A stretch of 64,000 bases of DNA from Coccinella septempunctata (taxonomy: Eukaryota > Arthropoda > Insecta > Coleoptera > Coccinellidae). The DNA is taken from positions 20,976,936-21,040,935 of the forward strand of contig NC_058195.1 of the NCBI RefSeq assembly GCF_907165205.1, written 5' to 3'. The position numbers and the translations under genes were made by a program. The notes beneath the pieces were generated by a model. It was not told the origin of the DNA. It ran no database searches and worked only from the letters and a program-made list of their open reading frames with translations. Shown here piece by piece: positions 55,047 to 64,000 of the stretch; within the stretch, counting starts at the first letter, position 1; every line of letters starts with the position of its first letter.

Positions 55047-58000
55047 ATGGATCAGTCGAACAGGACAAAATTCGTATCCGGAGGTAAAATACCCTCCCAT
55101 TCGGATCTCCGGGGGAGGGTGCCTGAGCGAGTGAATCATCGAACAAACACCAATGAAAAGCACATAGCTTTTGCAGCATGGAACGTCAGAACCTTGCTAG
55201 ACAACCCCAAGGCCGACCGACCAGAGAGGCGTACTGCCCTAATCGATAAGGAACTGCAACGAACATCCATTGCAATAGTTGCTTTAAGCGAAACACGCTT
55301 TTCGGACGAAGGTAGCTTGGTAGAACAAGCGTATACTTTTTTCTGGAAAGGCTTGCCGGAAGGCGAAATCAGACAACATGGCGTAGGCTTTGCCATTAGA
55401 AACGACCTGGCCGCCAAACTTACCGAAAATCCAGTTGGTATCTCAGAACGTTTAATGACCCTACGTTTTCCTGCAGCGAATAACACGTTTGTGAACATCA
55501 TTGCAGTATACGCACCCACTTTGAACTCCTCTGACAACTTAAAGGAGACTTTTTACGAAACACTCGTTGCTACATTAAGTAAAATCCCAAAACGGGAACG
55601 AATTATTCTCCTTGGAGACTTCAACGCTAGAGTGGGCAGAAGTCAAGACTCAGAACTATGGCCGGGAATAATAGGGAAACACGGCACAGACAGCATCAAT
55701 TCGAATGGAGAACGTCTGCTGGCTCTTTGTGCAGAACACAATCTGTGTATAACGAACACCTATTTTATTACGAGACCCAATTCAAGGGGGACCTGGCGCC
55801 ACCCGCGCTCAGGGCATTGGCATACCCTCGACTATGTGATCGTGAGAAGGAAAGATCTGAAAGAGGTGTTGGTCACTAAACCCAGAGCAGATCTGGAGTG
55901 CTGGACTGATCATAGGCTGGTAATCTCGAGAATGAAAATCTCAATGCGCCCAAAATACCAACGCAAGCCGAAGTATCTAAGAGAGCGCCTTCAAATATCC
56001 AAACTACAAAACCCTTCTACAAAGGACAGATTCACAGCTGCCGTCAAAGATAGCCTAACACCATCGGATTATAACGACGACATTGAGACTCATTGGCTCC
56101 GTTTCAAGTCATCCCTTACAAATACAGCGAAAGAAATACTGGGCACAGAACGCTCCCGAAAATCCCCAGACTGGTTTGCCGACAGCGAAACTCATATCGC
56201 ACCCCTTTTGGACGCAAAACACAAAGCGATGAAAACCGCAATCAACAAGCCTGGCGATGTTGCAGCCCAAATAGGTTTCATAAACATAAAACGCGAGGTC
56301 TGTCAAGAAATAAGAAAAATCAAGGACAGCTGGTGGAAAGAAAAAGCTAGGGAAATACAACCTTACGCCGATAACCATGACTACAGGCGTTTTTTCGAAG
56401 CTATTAAAACTGTTTACGGTCCAAGCAGAAAAGCAAGCTTTCCTATAAGAGATGCTCATGGAGCTATTCTAACTGATGATAGAAAAATTCTCGAAAGATG
56501 GAAGGAGCATTACTCACAGGTCTTGAATCAAAATAACGACTCGGATTTATCCATTTTAGACCTGCTTCCCGCGTATAGTCCGATGACATCGCTTGATGAC
56601 GAAATTTCAATGTCGGAAATCATAAGCGCGATTAAAAATATGAAAAATGATAAGTCATCTGGTCTAGACGGCATTCCGGCGGAGATATTCAAAGCCTTGG
56701 ATGAGGACATTGTCAATAGTCTCCTAATACTATTCCGCAAGATCTGGGAACAGGGAGATGTGCCACAAGACTTCAGAGACGCTTTAGTTATCAACCTCTA
56801 TAAGAACAAAGGCGATACGTCGAATTGCAACAATTACAGGGGCATATCGTTGCTTAATGTGGCCGGTAAAATTCTCTCGAAGATTATGGCTAATCGTCTG
56901 GTTCCACTCTTAGAGAGGCTTTTACCTGAATCCCAGTGCGGCTTTCGACCAAATCGAGGTACGGTGGACCTAATTTTTACACTGCGACAGCTACAAGAAA
57001 AGGCCCGTGAACAACAATCAAGGATTTATACAGCCTTCATCGATTTAAGCAAGGCATTCGACTCGGTGAATCGGAGAGCTCTCTGGAAAATCATGGCACG
57101 TCTAGGAGTACCCGAAAAATTCCTAGCAGTGTGTAAAAGCCTTCATACCAACAACACCGCTAGAATACAGCATAATGGCTCTACAACCGACCATTTCTCA
57201 ACCAACTCTGGAATAAAACAAGGCTGCGTATTAGCGCCTTTACTGTTCAATATTTTCGCCATAGCTGTATCGATAATTGCTGACATGAGCATGCCCGTAA
57301 GAGGTGTTGGGATAAGATTCAGATTTGATGGAGGCCTGTTTAACCTGAAGCGCCTCAGAGCAAAAACCCGTACCAAGTTTATCACGGAACTTCAATATGC
57401 AGACGACTGTTCACTCATCGCTAGCAGCTCAGAGGATCTACAGATAATGATGGACACCTATAAACATATATACGAAGCTTTAGGCCTTAGACTCAATATT
57501 GACAAGACCAAAATCCTGGTAAGTCCGCCAGAAAGCCTTCAAACAGATATCAGCCTGGACAATGAAACTCTAGAACAGGTCGAGCAGTTCAAATACTTGG
57601 GAAGCTTCATAAATACTAGGGCTAACCTTGACACGGAAATACACAACCGTATCAATTCGGCATCACGGGCATTCTGGAAGCTGAAGGACAGAGTGTTCCA
57701 AAATCACGACCTCAATCTGAAGACCAAGACAGCTGTTTACAGAGCAGTGGTCCTCCCAACGCTTCTTTACGGAAGCGAAAGCTGGACTCCCTACAGGCGA
57801 CATATTAAACAGCTTGAACAGACGCAGCAACGTCATCTAAGACAGATAATGCACATCAGATGGTTCCACAAAGTTTCGAATGCAGAAGTCTTGCAGCGCG
57901 CGAGTTGTACAACAATTGAGACTCAAGTAACGAGGGCCCGACTCAGATGGAGCGGCCACATTCTGAGGATGCAAGACACAAGACTCCCCAAAATAGCTCT

Positions 58001-58286
58001 ATACGGCGAACTCACTGAGGGAGCCCGGAAACCAGGAGGACAGTATAAGCGGTTTAAGGATACACTACATCAATCCCTAAAATCAGTTAATGCTAATCAT
58101 AACTGGGAACAACTTGCGTTAGACAGGTCACAGTGGAGGTCTTTGGTCCACAGTTATAATGGAGAATCGAGAAGGATACAGCGGCGGCCAGATCTGGTTG
58201 GAGACTATCCATGCCCTGAGTGTGGAAGGATCTGCAGGTCACGGTTGGGTCTCTTTAGTCACAGGAGGGCACACAGTCGCAACTAG
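55047..58286 (+). CDS. RTE-like endonuclease/reverse transcriptase with C-terminal zinc finger, intact
   Basis: 1079 codons from ATG 55047. The N-terminal AP endonuclease (from about residue 42) shows WNVRTLLDN, ALSETRFSD, LGDFNARVG, and the DYVIV and CWTDHRLVIS active-site blocks. The RT (about 540-860) shows DKSSGLDGIPAE, NYRGISLLNVAGKILSK, IDLSKAFDSVNR, SGIKQGCVLAPLLFNIF (the IKQG form favoured by RTE) and QYADDCSLI with YADD at about 784. Residues 1056-1079 form CPECGRICRSRLGLFSHRRAH, a C2H2 finger probably binding nucleic acid. No stop or frameshift, so it may still be functional. In gene predictions such ORFs are often mislabelled craniofacial development protein 2. Confidence 0.95.
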   Translation: MDQSNRTKFVSGGKIPSHSDLRGRVPERVNHRTNTNEKHIAFAAWNVRTLLDNPKADRPERRTALIDKELQRTSIAIVALSETRFSDEGSLVEQAYTFFWKGLPEGEIRQHGVGFAIRNDLAAKLTENPVGISERLMTLRFPAANNTFVNIIAVYAPTLNSSDNLKETFYETLVATLSKIPKRERIILLGDFNARVGRSQDSELWPGIIGKHGTDSINSNGERLLALCAEHNLCITNTYFITRPNSRGTWRHPRSGHWHTLDYVIVRRKDLKEVLVTKPRADLECWTDHRLVISRMKISMRPKYQRKPKYLRERLQISKLQNPSTKDRFTAAVKDSLTPSDYNDDIETHWLRFKSSLTNTAKEILGTERSRKSPDWFADSETHIAPLLDAKHKAMKTAINKPGDVAAQIGFINIKREVCQEIRKIKDSWWKEKAREIQPYADNHDYRRFFEAIKTVYGPSRKASFPIRDAHGAILTDDRKILERWKEHYSQVLNQNNDSDLSILDLLPAYSPMTSLDDEISMSEIISAIKNMKNDKSSGLDGIPAEIFKALDEDIVNSLLILFRKIWEQGDVPQDFRDALVINLYKNKGDTSNCNNYRGISLLNVAGKILSKIMANRLVPLLERLLPESQCGFRPNRGTVDLIFTLRQLQEKAREQQSRIYTAFIDLSKAFDSVNRRALWKIMARLGVPEKFLAVCKSLHTNNTARIQHNGSTTDHFSTNSGIKQGCVLAPLLFNIFAIAVSIIADMSMPVRGVGIRFRFDGGLFNLKRLRAKTRTKFITELQYADDCSLIASSSEDLQIMMDTYKHIYEALGLRLNIDKTKILVSPPESLQTDISLDNETLEQVEQFKYLGSFINTRANLDTEIHNRINSASRAFWKLKDRVFQNHDLNLKTKTAVYRAVVLPTLLYGSESWTPYRRHIKQLEQTQQRHLRQIMHIRWFHKVSNAEVLQRASCTTIETQVTRARLRWSGHILRMQDTRLPKIALYGELTEGARKPGGQYKRFKDTLHQSLKSVNANHNWEQLALDRSQWRSLVHSYNGESRRIQRRPDLVGDYPCPECGRICRSRLGLFSHRRAHSRN

Positions 58287-58389
58287 CACTAAGAAGTTAC
58301 AAGTCTTTTTTTTTTTTTTTTTTTCTGTCCTTCTTCTTTTTGTAGATTTATTCCCGGTAACGGGATACAGCAATGATGAATGATGATGA

Positions 58390-58787
58390 TGATGCGAATG
58401 GCGCTTGGGAGGGCAGGATTCGGATGCCCACCTGGATCACAAACCTTGAGAAAAGAAAAAACAAAAAACATTATTCTATGCTCCAACCTAAAACTTTGTT
58501 GTCCGTTCATATGTTCACGTACTTCCGAAAGATAGAGAAAAATCTCACCAAATGAGTTGCAAAGTTTTAAAATTAATGATCATTCTTCCAAAAGCTTACA
58601 TGTTAAATTAATGAAAATTCGAGGTGGGTACCTGTTTCGTGCTCTTCCGGGTGAACTCTGCAATTTTATACTTTGTTACATTTTAGCCTTGATAAAGGAA
58701 CAAGTTTGTGTCCGAAACGTCGGCGAAGATTTAAGGTAATTTAACATTCACAATAAAAGTCCAAATTCCCGATAATTGGTTTTTATT
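58390..58787 (+). repeat. Remainder of the last PLE pLTR, ending at the outer target duplication
   Basis: Continues the pLTR after the RTE. It ends GATAATTGGTTTTTATT directly before CTTAAAATAACT, about 37 bases short of the CCTGATACAG terminus seen elsewhere, so this outer end is slightly truncated. Confidence 0.85.
58682..58728 (+). ncRNA. Hammerhead-ribozyme-like motif, last pLTR
   Basis: Identical to 45452-45498. Confidence 0.45.
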
Positions 58788-58799
58788 CTTAAAATAACT
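58788..58799. other. 12-bp target duplication, right copy
   Basis: CTTAAAATAACT, partner of 39371-39382. Confidence 0.85.
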
Positions 58800-59145
58800 A
58801 GGTACCCTCAGATGGGTGAGTTTCATTCGATACAATTACCTCACCACATTTTGTGGTGTCGTCATACAAAACTGGCAATGAACCACTCAGGTGGTTATTG
58901 GATCTGAACACTTTCTCGGAAAAAAGTATCTCTTCACCAGAATCCCAGACGGCCAGTAATCGGGATCATACAAAGTGTCCCTCAAGGATTCTGGAGCACC
59001 AACTCTGAACGATGTGTGGTAACCTTTAGATTGAAGTTTGACGACATCGAAGGTATGATTCGGAGAATTCGCCACCATATACTTGCATATAATTATTGCA
59101 AGAAATCAACATTGATGATGAATAAACCTCAATACTGGAATTAGG
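58800..59145 (-). mobile_element. CR1/jockey-like LINE, 5' part
   Basis: The displaced upstream portion of the LINE at 36176-39382: end of ORF1 plus the intergenic sequence before ORF2. Its 5' side ends near the AT-rich border of the P-type element. Confidence 0.65.
58887..59078 (-). pseudogene. LINE ORF1 C-terminal fragment
   Basis: 63 codons: HTFDVVKLQSKGYHTSFRVG, then APESLRDTLYDPDYWPSGIL and VKRYFFPR. The pattern SFxVGxPxxLxDTxxxPxxWPxGxxVxRFF is characteristic of the C-terminal RNA-binding part of CR1/jockey-group ORF1 proteins. Its stop lies about 90 bp before the PLE insertion, as expected for an ORF1-ORF2 spacing. The N-terminal part is missing. Confidence 0.7.
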
Positions 59146-59666
59146 GGTTGAAAAAAAATATAAAATAGCTTTTAAAAATTTATTGACAACTATGAAAATT
59201 TGCTTTTCGCAATTTATTGTCATTCCCATATGGAATGAATAAAAGAAAATGTGTGCTAAATAGAACTATATTAGTTTGTAGAAAAAATATTTAATATAAA
59301 TGGAAACAAAAATATTTACTTCAAAAAACTGAAAATCTACAGTAAAAAAATTAAAATTTAACAAAATAAAAATCAGGTACAGGTTTTCTTCTAAATCCTA
59401 ATGTTGATTTATAAATGATAACAAGAAATAAAATACCATACCATAAAAAAAACATTCTAAAAATAGTTATTAATAAACAATAAATAAAAAATATATTCTT
59501 ATAAATAATATGTTCTTCATAAATTATCACATCCGTATCACAGCAATCTCCAATCAGGCATTGTCCAGTCATTGTCACCAAGAGATCTTGAAAAAAAAAG
59601 CAGTATCAGAATTCTTATGGAAAAAAAACACTATTGGACTATACACAAAAAAAGTTGATCAAATTA
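59146..59666. other. Very AT-rich non-coding stretch 3' of the P-type transposase
   Basis: Long A-runs, no supported frame. It is probably the 3' non-coding part of the P-type element, but no terminal inverted repeat could be recognised. Confidence 0.4.
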
Positions 59667-61577
59667 TTAATACTTTAAATTTCGAACATCAGGATAAACG
59701 AGCTTTTTTTGAAGGAATGTGACTACCTGAAAAAATTTTTTGTTTTTATAATGGCCAGTACTAATGAATTTATTGTGCTGATTCTTTTCTCGGATATATT
59801 TAAAAATGGTTAATTTGAAACAAGTTTTTACTATTTCTTTAGTGACATCATGAGTATTACAAAATTTGAATTCTTCACTTTCGCTAGTGAATGATTCGGT
59901 GAACTTATCTTCTAGTCGACTTAAATGACGATAATGATCCAAAAATGAATATAATTTCTTATGTAAAATATCAACTAATTTGATCAACTTTTCATGTGCA
60001 TAGTTTAATCTAGTTTTTTCATCATATTCTTTAAACGACACATATAAATGTTCATTAGACAATTCTTTTGAAACCAAATTTGTTTTACAATTATCACAAT
60101 TTTTTATATCCAATTTCTTTAAAATGTATCCAGCTACGTGAGGAGTGGCATAATTCAACTCGGTGATATCATCTGCATCATCAGTGATATCAGGAAACCA
60201 AGTGATATCATCACCTTCAATTTCGTAATTGTCAATAGCAAACTTTTGAATAAAATCCCCAAAATTACCTAAAGCTTGACAAAAATCGTTTTCACAATTA
60301 TAAGATTTTGAAAAAGGTGAACAGAAATTATTAACAACGATAGTTTTGAGAGCTGCAACAAACTGTACTGAAGTAGGGTTGGTGTTAAAAAAACCGTGCT
60401 GCCTTATTTATCCAAAAAAATTTTCCAAAGGGTCTTGATTAAGATTTCTTAAATTTAAAAATTGCAGCCCTTCTGCATGCAAATACTTCCACAGAGCCAT
60501 AACTGACTTTATGGTAGTTTGCCATCCCTCAAAAAATTTAAAATTATTTCTAATATTCCCATTTTCTAAAAGTTTCCAATTTTTAATGTGAGGCAACATA
60601 TCAGACCAAAATTCAAAATAAGGTGATTTTTCAGATAATGCAGACCGATATTTTTTTCCTTCGAAATTATGGAATTGAGAACTATTTAGAGAGTCAAATA
60701 AATTATCAATAATATGACAAAATTCTGCTGTTCCTAACGTAGAAGAATCCATTTCACCACTTGCATGAAAAGTTTCAATGGCTGCTGCCATTGTGTGGCT
60801 AAGTTGTCGTGGAGCTACACTCACTTTCATTTTTATGTAAGTGTCATTGAAATTGAAATGATTCTCATTTAATTTACAAAATACCTTATATGTGCGTTTA
60901 ACTTTATCAAGATGGAAAGCTTGCTTGATGTCATCCATACTTGCAAACTTTCCATTTGCAAATTTTATCCTACATTTAATTAACGCGTTTCTTGTATTCT
61001 TCAACAAGTGGGGAACATCAAAGATGGTAAAAAAAGGTCTTCCATCAACCACAAAATGATAGGGAGAAGGCCTATCATCTGTGTTCTCCTTGACCAAAGA
61101 ACTGATGGCAGTTCTGTTAGTGGTGCCCTGGTCGCAAACAGTGGCACAAATTTTGATTCCCACCTTGCTAAGTTCTTTTATAACATGAAGAATCAAATAT
61201 TTCAGATCAGATGATTTTATGATATCTTTTGTGAAGAAATAAGCAACTGGAAATTTGAAATTGCTTTTGATACCCCGGATCATGAAAACCAGAGCATGAT
61301 TGGCTAGTTCTGATGTTCTGCCTAGCGGGCCCAGATCTACAACACCCGAAATTCTCTGCTTGTAACACTCATAAGATAATCCAATACTAAGAGATACTTC
61401 ATCAAAAATAAGAGCACAATAGCAATCAAGCTCATCCATCTCCTCTGTCTGTAATTTCAAATATTCAAAAACAGGCTGAATGATGCCACATTCAAAAGGA
61501 ATTTTCGATAAAAGTGATTTAAGTGTCCTAGGAGAAGGCAACTGAAAAAATGAAGACATATATCTATATAACCACAC
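59667..61577 (-). pseudogene. P-element/THAP9-type transposase, N-terminally truncated, one stop codon
   Basis: One continuous reading frame from 61577 to 59667 broken only by TAA at 60408-60410, in the ENFFG/IRQHG block near the third catalytic residue. RNase H-fold motifs: CALIFDEVSLS (Asp59), ATVCDQGTTNRTAI (Asp149), the GTP-binding-type insertion region starting with FDVPHLLKNTRNAL, and NQDPLENFFG (Glu385). The C-terminal part has TPHVAGYILKK with CDNC. The frame starts at GTG in a tandem repeat; the THAP zinc finger and coiled coil that should precede residue 1 are absent. P-type transposases cut and paste DNA using GTP as cofactor. Confidence 0.9.
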
Positions 61578-61863
61578 TTTGCCGAATTGACCACTGAAAT
61601 CTCAATTCCTATCTGAACTATCGAACTGAAATTCAACATATGCATCTCAATTCGAAAACTATGTGCAGTTTCAAGACTTGGGGAGAATTGGTCCAACAGT
61701 TTTTGAGGAATTGATACCACACTTTGCCGAATAGACCACTGAAATCTCAATTGTTGGCTGAACTATCGAACTGAAATTAAACATGTGCATCTCATTTCGA
61801 AAATTATGTGCAGTTTCAAGATTCGGTTCGAATTGATCCAACAGTTTTCGAGGAATTGATATC
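61572..61863 (-). repeat. 146-bp tandem duplication
   Basis: CCACACTTTGCCGAAT occurs at 61572 and 61718. The two units are about 85-90% alike and end with GAATTGATATCAC at the PLE border. They replace the expected 5' part of the P-type transposase gene. Confidence 0.85.
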
Positions 61864-61955
61864 ACCTGTATCAGGATTCTCGTCCATGTTGTCAATAATA
61901 AAAACAAATTATCGGGAATTTGGACTTTTATTGTGGATGTTAAATTATCTTAAAT

Positions 61956-62002
61956 CTTCGCTGACGTTTCGGACACAAACTTGTTCCTTTATCAAGGCTA
62001 AA
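61956..62002 (-). ncRNA. Hammerhead-ribozyme-like motif in the diverged PLE copy
   Basis: The core (TTGATAA, GAAACGTC) is unchanged, but the first base after the cleavage site is A where the other copies have G, which weakens helix I (GCC against AGC). Confidence 0.4.
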
Positions 62003-62525
62003 ATGTAACAAAGTATAAATTGCAGAGTTCACCCGGAAGAGCACGAAACAGGTACCCACCTCGAATTTTCATTAATTTAACATATAAGCTTTTGGAAGAA
62101 TAATCATTAATTTTAAAACTTTGTAACGCATTTGGTGAGATTTTTCTCTTTCTTTCGAAAGTACGTGAACATATGAACGGACAACAAAGTTTTAGGTTGG
62201 AGCATAGAATAATGTTTTTTTGTTTTTTCTTTTCTCAAGGTTTGTGATTCGGGTAGGCCCCCGAATCCTGCCCTCCCAAGCGCCATCCGCATCAACATGA
62301 TTAAAACAGTGTGGTGTAGAAACTAAAAAGGATTTGACAAACAATCCACAAAACAATATAACACACATAAACAATCAATTGGGCAACAATACAAATACAA
62401 TGATGTTACATAAATCTTCAAATATAATTTCGACAGATCACAGTTATTCGAGCATTTCAAAGTTTTTTGAATATTAAAAATATATTAAAGCACTACAACC
62501 TTCCAAAGATTAAAGGATATTAGTT

Positions 62526-62560
62526 TTAAACAATTTTTTTTTTTTTTTTTTTTTTTTTTT
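62526..62560. repeat. T-homopolymer in the PLE 3' UTR
   Basis: About 30 Ts at a position where the other PLE copies carry a short ATTTCATTTTTGATG-like sequence. Confidence 0.85.
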
Positions 62561-62607
62561 ATGAGAATATGAGAATATAGTCACAATACCATCCACCAAC
62601 CATTACT

Positions 62608-63918
62608 CTAAGTTCTACCATTATTATTCATTAGACTATCATAAATTTCGCTGAGGTGTTGAGTATCCTCTCTGAAGTTAACTGTATTGTGTGTTCTGAT
62701 GTGAATCATTTCACTAATTAACCTTCTGTTGTAATGTTGTTCTACGTCCAATATTGTAACCCCGCCAAAGTCAAATCTGTGTCCTTCTGTGTGAGTGTGT
62801 GCCGTCAGTGCCGTCTTTTGTGTATTGTCAAATCTCCTTGAGTCAATAGTATGTTGTCTGATTCGTTCTTGTAGAAGTTGTTTTGTTTGTCCTATATAGC
62901 ATTTTTGGCAATTAGAGCATTCAATCTTATAGACCAGTTCTGATTGTTTCAAAAGAGGTGTTTTGTCCTTTAATTTGGTGTAAAACAATCTTTTAATATC
63001 CATTTTGTTATAGAACGCAGCAGTACAATTGTGTTCTCTAAAAATTTTATTAATTTTATATGACAAAATTGGGTAGAATACTAACTTGGAAAATTTTTTT
63101 TTTTTTTTTTTCAATGTGGTCTGTGATGATGATGTTTGTTGGTGTGGTCTGTCTGTATTGTCCTGGGTGTCAGCATTTGTTGTCATATTTGGTCTTCTTG
63201 TTTGTCGATAGTTATTGATACATGTTTTTACATAATGTATCGGATAGTTATTACTTGTCAGTATTTTTGTGACCTTTTGGAGATTTTCAAAATGATATTC
63301 TTCATTACTCAACACCACTGCTCTGTTTATTAAATTCATTGCAATGTTTTTCTTTTGTGAGGCACTATGGTTGGAAAAGTAGTTAATACATCTATTTGAA
63401 TTTGTGGGTTTTATGTACCAGTTAGTTTTGAGTTCATTTTTATCTCTGATTATTACTATGTCCAAGAAGGTAATGCTAAAATTTGATTCTCTTTCTAAGG
63501 TAAATACAATGTTTCTGTGAAATGAGTTAAATACGTCGAGAGTTTCTTCGATTTTGTTTTTGGGAACCAAGATTAAGGTGTCGTCAACATATAATTTTAA
63601 CAGTGGAATTGTAAAATCTAATCTTGAGACCGCAAAATCAAACAAAGCATGTATTATCAAATTTGCGAAAGTGGTACTTTCTGGAGATCCCATTGCTGTA
63701 CCTTCAATTTGTTTGTAATGAACATTGTTAAAAGAAAAACAACCACCGTCAAAGCACAAGTCAACCAAGGTCAAAAAATCACTCTTACTTAAATTAGTGA
63801 AGTTTTTTATGTAATGCCACTGTGATGCTATGGTTATGCTAACAAGTTGTTTTGGTATATTCGTAAACAATGATACTACATCTAACGAAATCAACTCATA
63901 ATCTTCTGGTACTTCCAC
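62608..63918 (-). pseudogene. Diverged PLE: reverse transcriptase and GIY-YIG endonuclease
   Basis: 436 codons starting inside the RT. YVDD, GTAMGSPESTTFANL and the GIY-YIG motifs (YKIECSNCQKCYIGQTKQ, Glu in ISEMIHI) are present. An A-run expansion gives LKKKKKKFSK where other units have LKKFSK, but it keeps the frame. A two-base gain (CCACACCAATTT) near 63918 breaks the frame to the upstream RT part, which continues to the window end. Confidence 0.9.
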
Positions 63919-64000
63919 ACCAATTTAAGTTCTTCCACTAATGTATAAGAGTTCTTCACATTAAATCTTGATGTTGACAATACATTGCTCAATATACCAT

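Larger units (their letters stand above)
54882..58389 (+). mobile_element. RTE-like LINE, full length, 13-bp target duplication
   Basis: Inserted in the last PLE terminal repeat. TGATGCGAATGGC occurs at 54869-54881 and 58390-58402. It has a 165-bp 5' UTR, one uninterrupted ORF, a short 3' UTR with a T20-like run at 58303-58322, and a (TGA)n tail at about 58373-58389, as RTE elements have short microsatellite tails. The intact ORF and clean duplication indicate recent insertion, later than the PLE array. Confidence 0.92.
39383..58787. mobile_element. Penelope-like element complex: two minus and three plus units, head to head
   Basis: Unit length is 3236 bp, measured from repeated landmarks (39462/42698 on the minus side; 45567/48803/52039 on the plus side). 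Minus units: 39383-42618 complete, 42619-44972 5'-truncated. Plus part: 44973-45588 (3' end only), then 45589-48824, 48825-52060 and 52061-58787, the last interrupted by an RTE LINE. Both outer ends are PLE 3' ends. The units are nearly identical. PLEs encode an RT with a GIY-YIG endonuclease and often form tandem and inverted partial copies. Confidence 0.93.
61864..64000 (-). mobile_element. Second, diverged PLE copy (continues beyond the window)
   Basis: In element sense the copy ends CCTGATACAG at 61864, the same terminus as unit 1 at 39383, so this is the natural 3' end. It differs from the main complex by several percent. It contains an extra T-run at 62526-62560 and another at 63097-63111. 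The 5' part is cut by the window end. Confidence 0.92.

Noticed and set aside
61815..61835. GGTTCGAATTGATCC as a tRNA B-box.
   Set aside because: The spacing within the box is wrong and no A-box, anticodon stem or acceptor stem could be placed around it.

Overview
This is a repeat-rich, gene-poor stretch of arthropod (most likely insect) DNA. I found no convincing host gene, tRNA or rRNA. Nearly everything is satellite DNA or transposable elements (TEs), often nested three or four deep. The families present (CR1/jockey-like, R4/Dong-like and RTE-like LINEs, a Ty3/gypsy element with a Lys-type primer site, Penelope-like elements, a P-element-type transposase, a Mutator/KDZ-like transposon) together fit an insect. 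The species is not identifiable from this alone.

Layout. 1-1645: a 143-bp satellite array that enters from outside the window. 1660-6291: a decayed minus-strand DNA transposon that once encoded one long protein with the order DDE transposase, PHD finger, YqaJ exonuclease, Ulp1 protease, PHD finger. 6292-7187: a probable solo LTR with an AAAT target duplication. 8248-8813 plus 15076-15160: a 167-bp tandem repeat split by an LTR-like insertion (8814-15075, duplication CAAGG). That insertion is itself split by an element with about 80-bp inverted ends (9778-13535), which contains a LINE. 15161-18149: the 143-bp satellite again, in the opposite orientation, with 285-bp higher-order periodicity.

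18752-31906: a pair of inverted about 215-bp repeats encloses a young Ty3/gypsy retrotransposon on the minus strand (20469-31269, duplication AGGT). Its LTRs differ mainly by one copy of a 253-bp repeat. 32152-36175: an R4/Dong-type LINE that begins directly at a (TAA)n microsatellite.

36176-59145 is one CR1/jockey-like LINE (minus strand) cut open by a 19.4-kb Penelope-like (PLE) complex, 39383-58787. The complex is bounded by a single 12-bp duplication. It has two minus-strand units and three plus-strand units joined head to head at 44972, each unit 3236 bp, with an intact RTE-like LINE (54882-58389) inserted into the last one. Every PLE terminal repeat carries a hammerhead-ribozyme-like motif. 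59667-61577 is a truncated P-element-type transposase next to a 146-bp tandem duplication. From 61864 to the window end there is a second, more diverged PLE copy.

The elements do not form a pathway. The logic of the region is insertion into insertion, followed by local amplification. Only the RTE-like protein (55047-58286) is uninterrupted over its full length.
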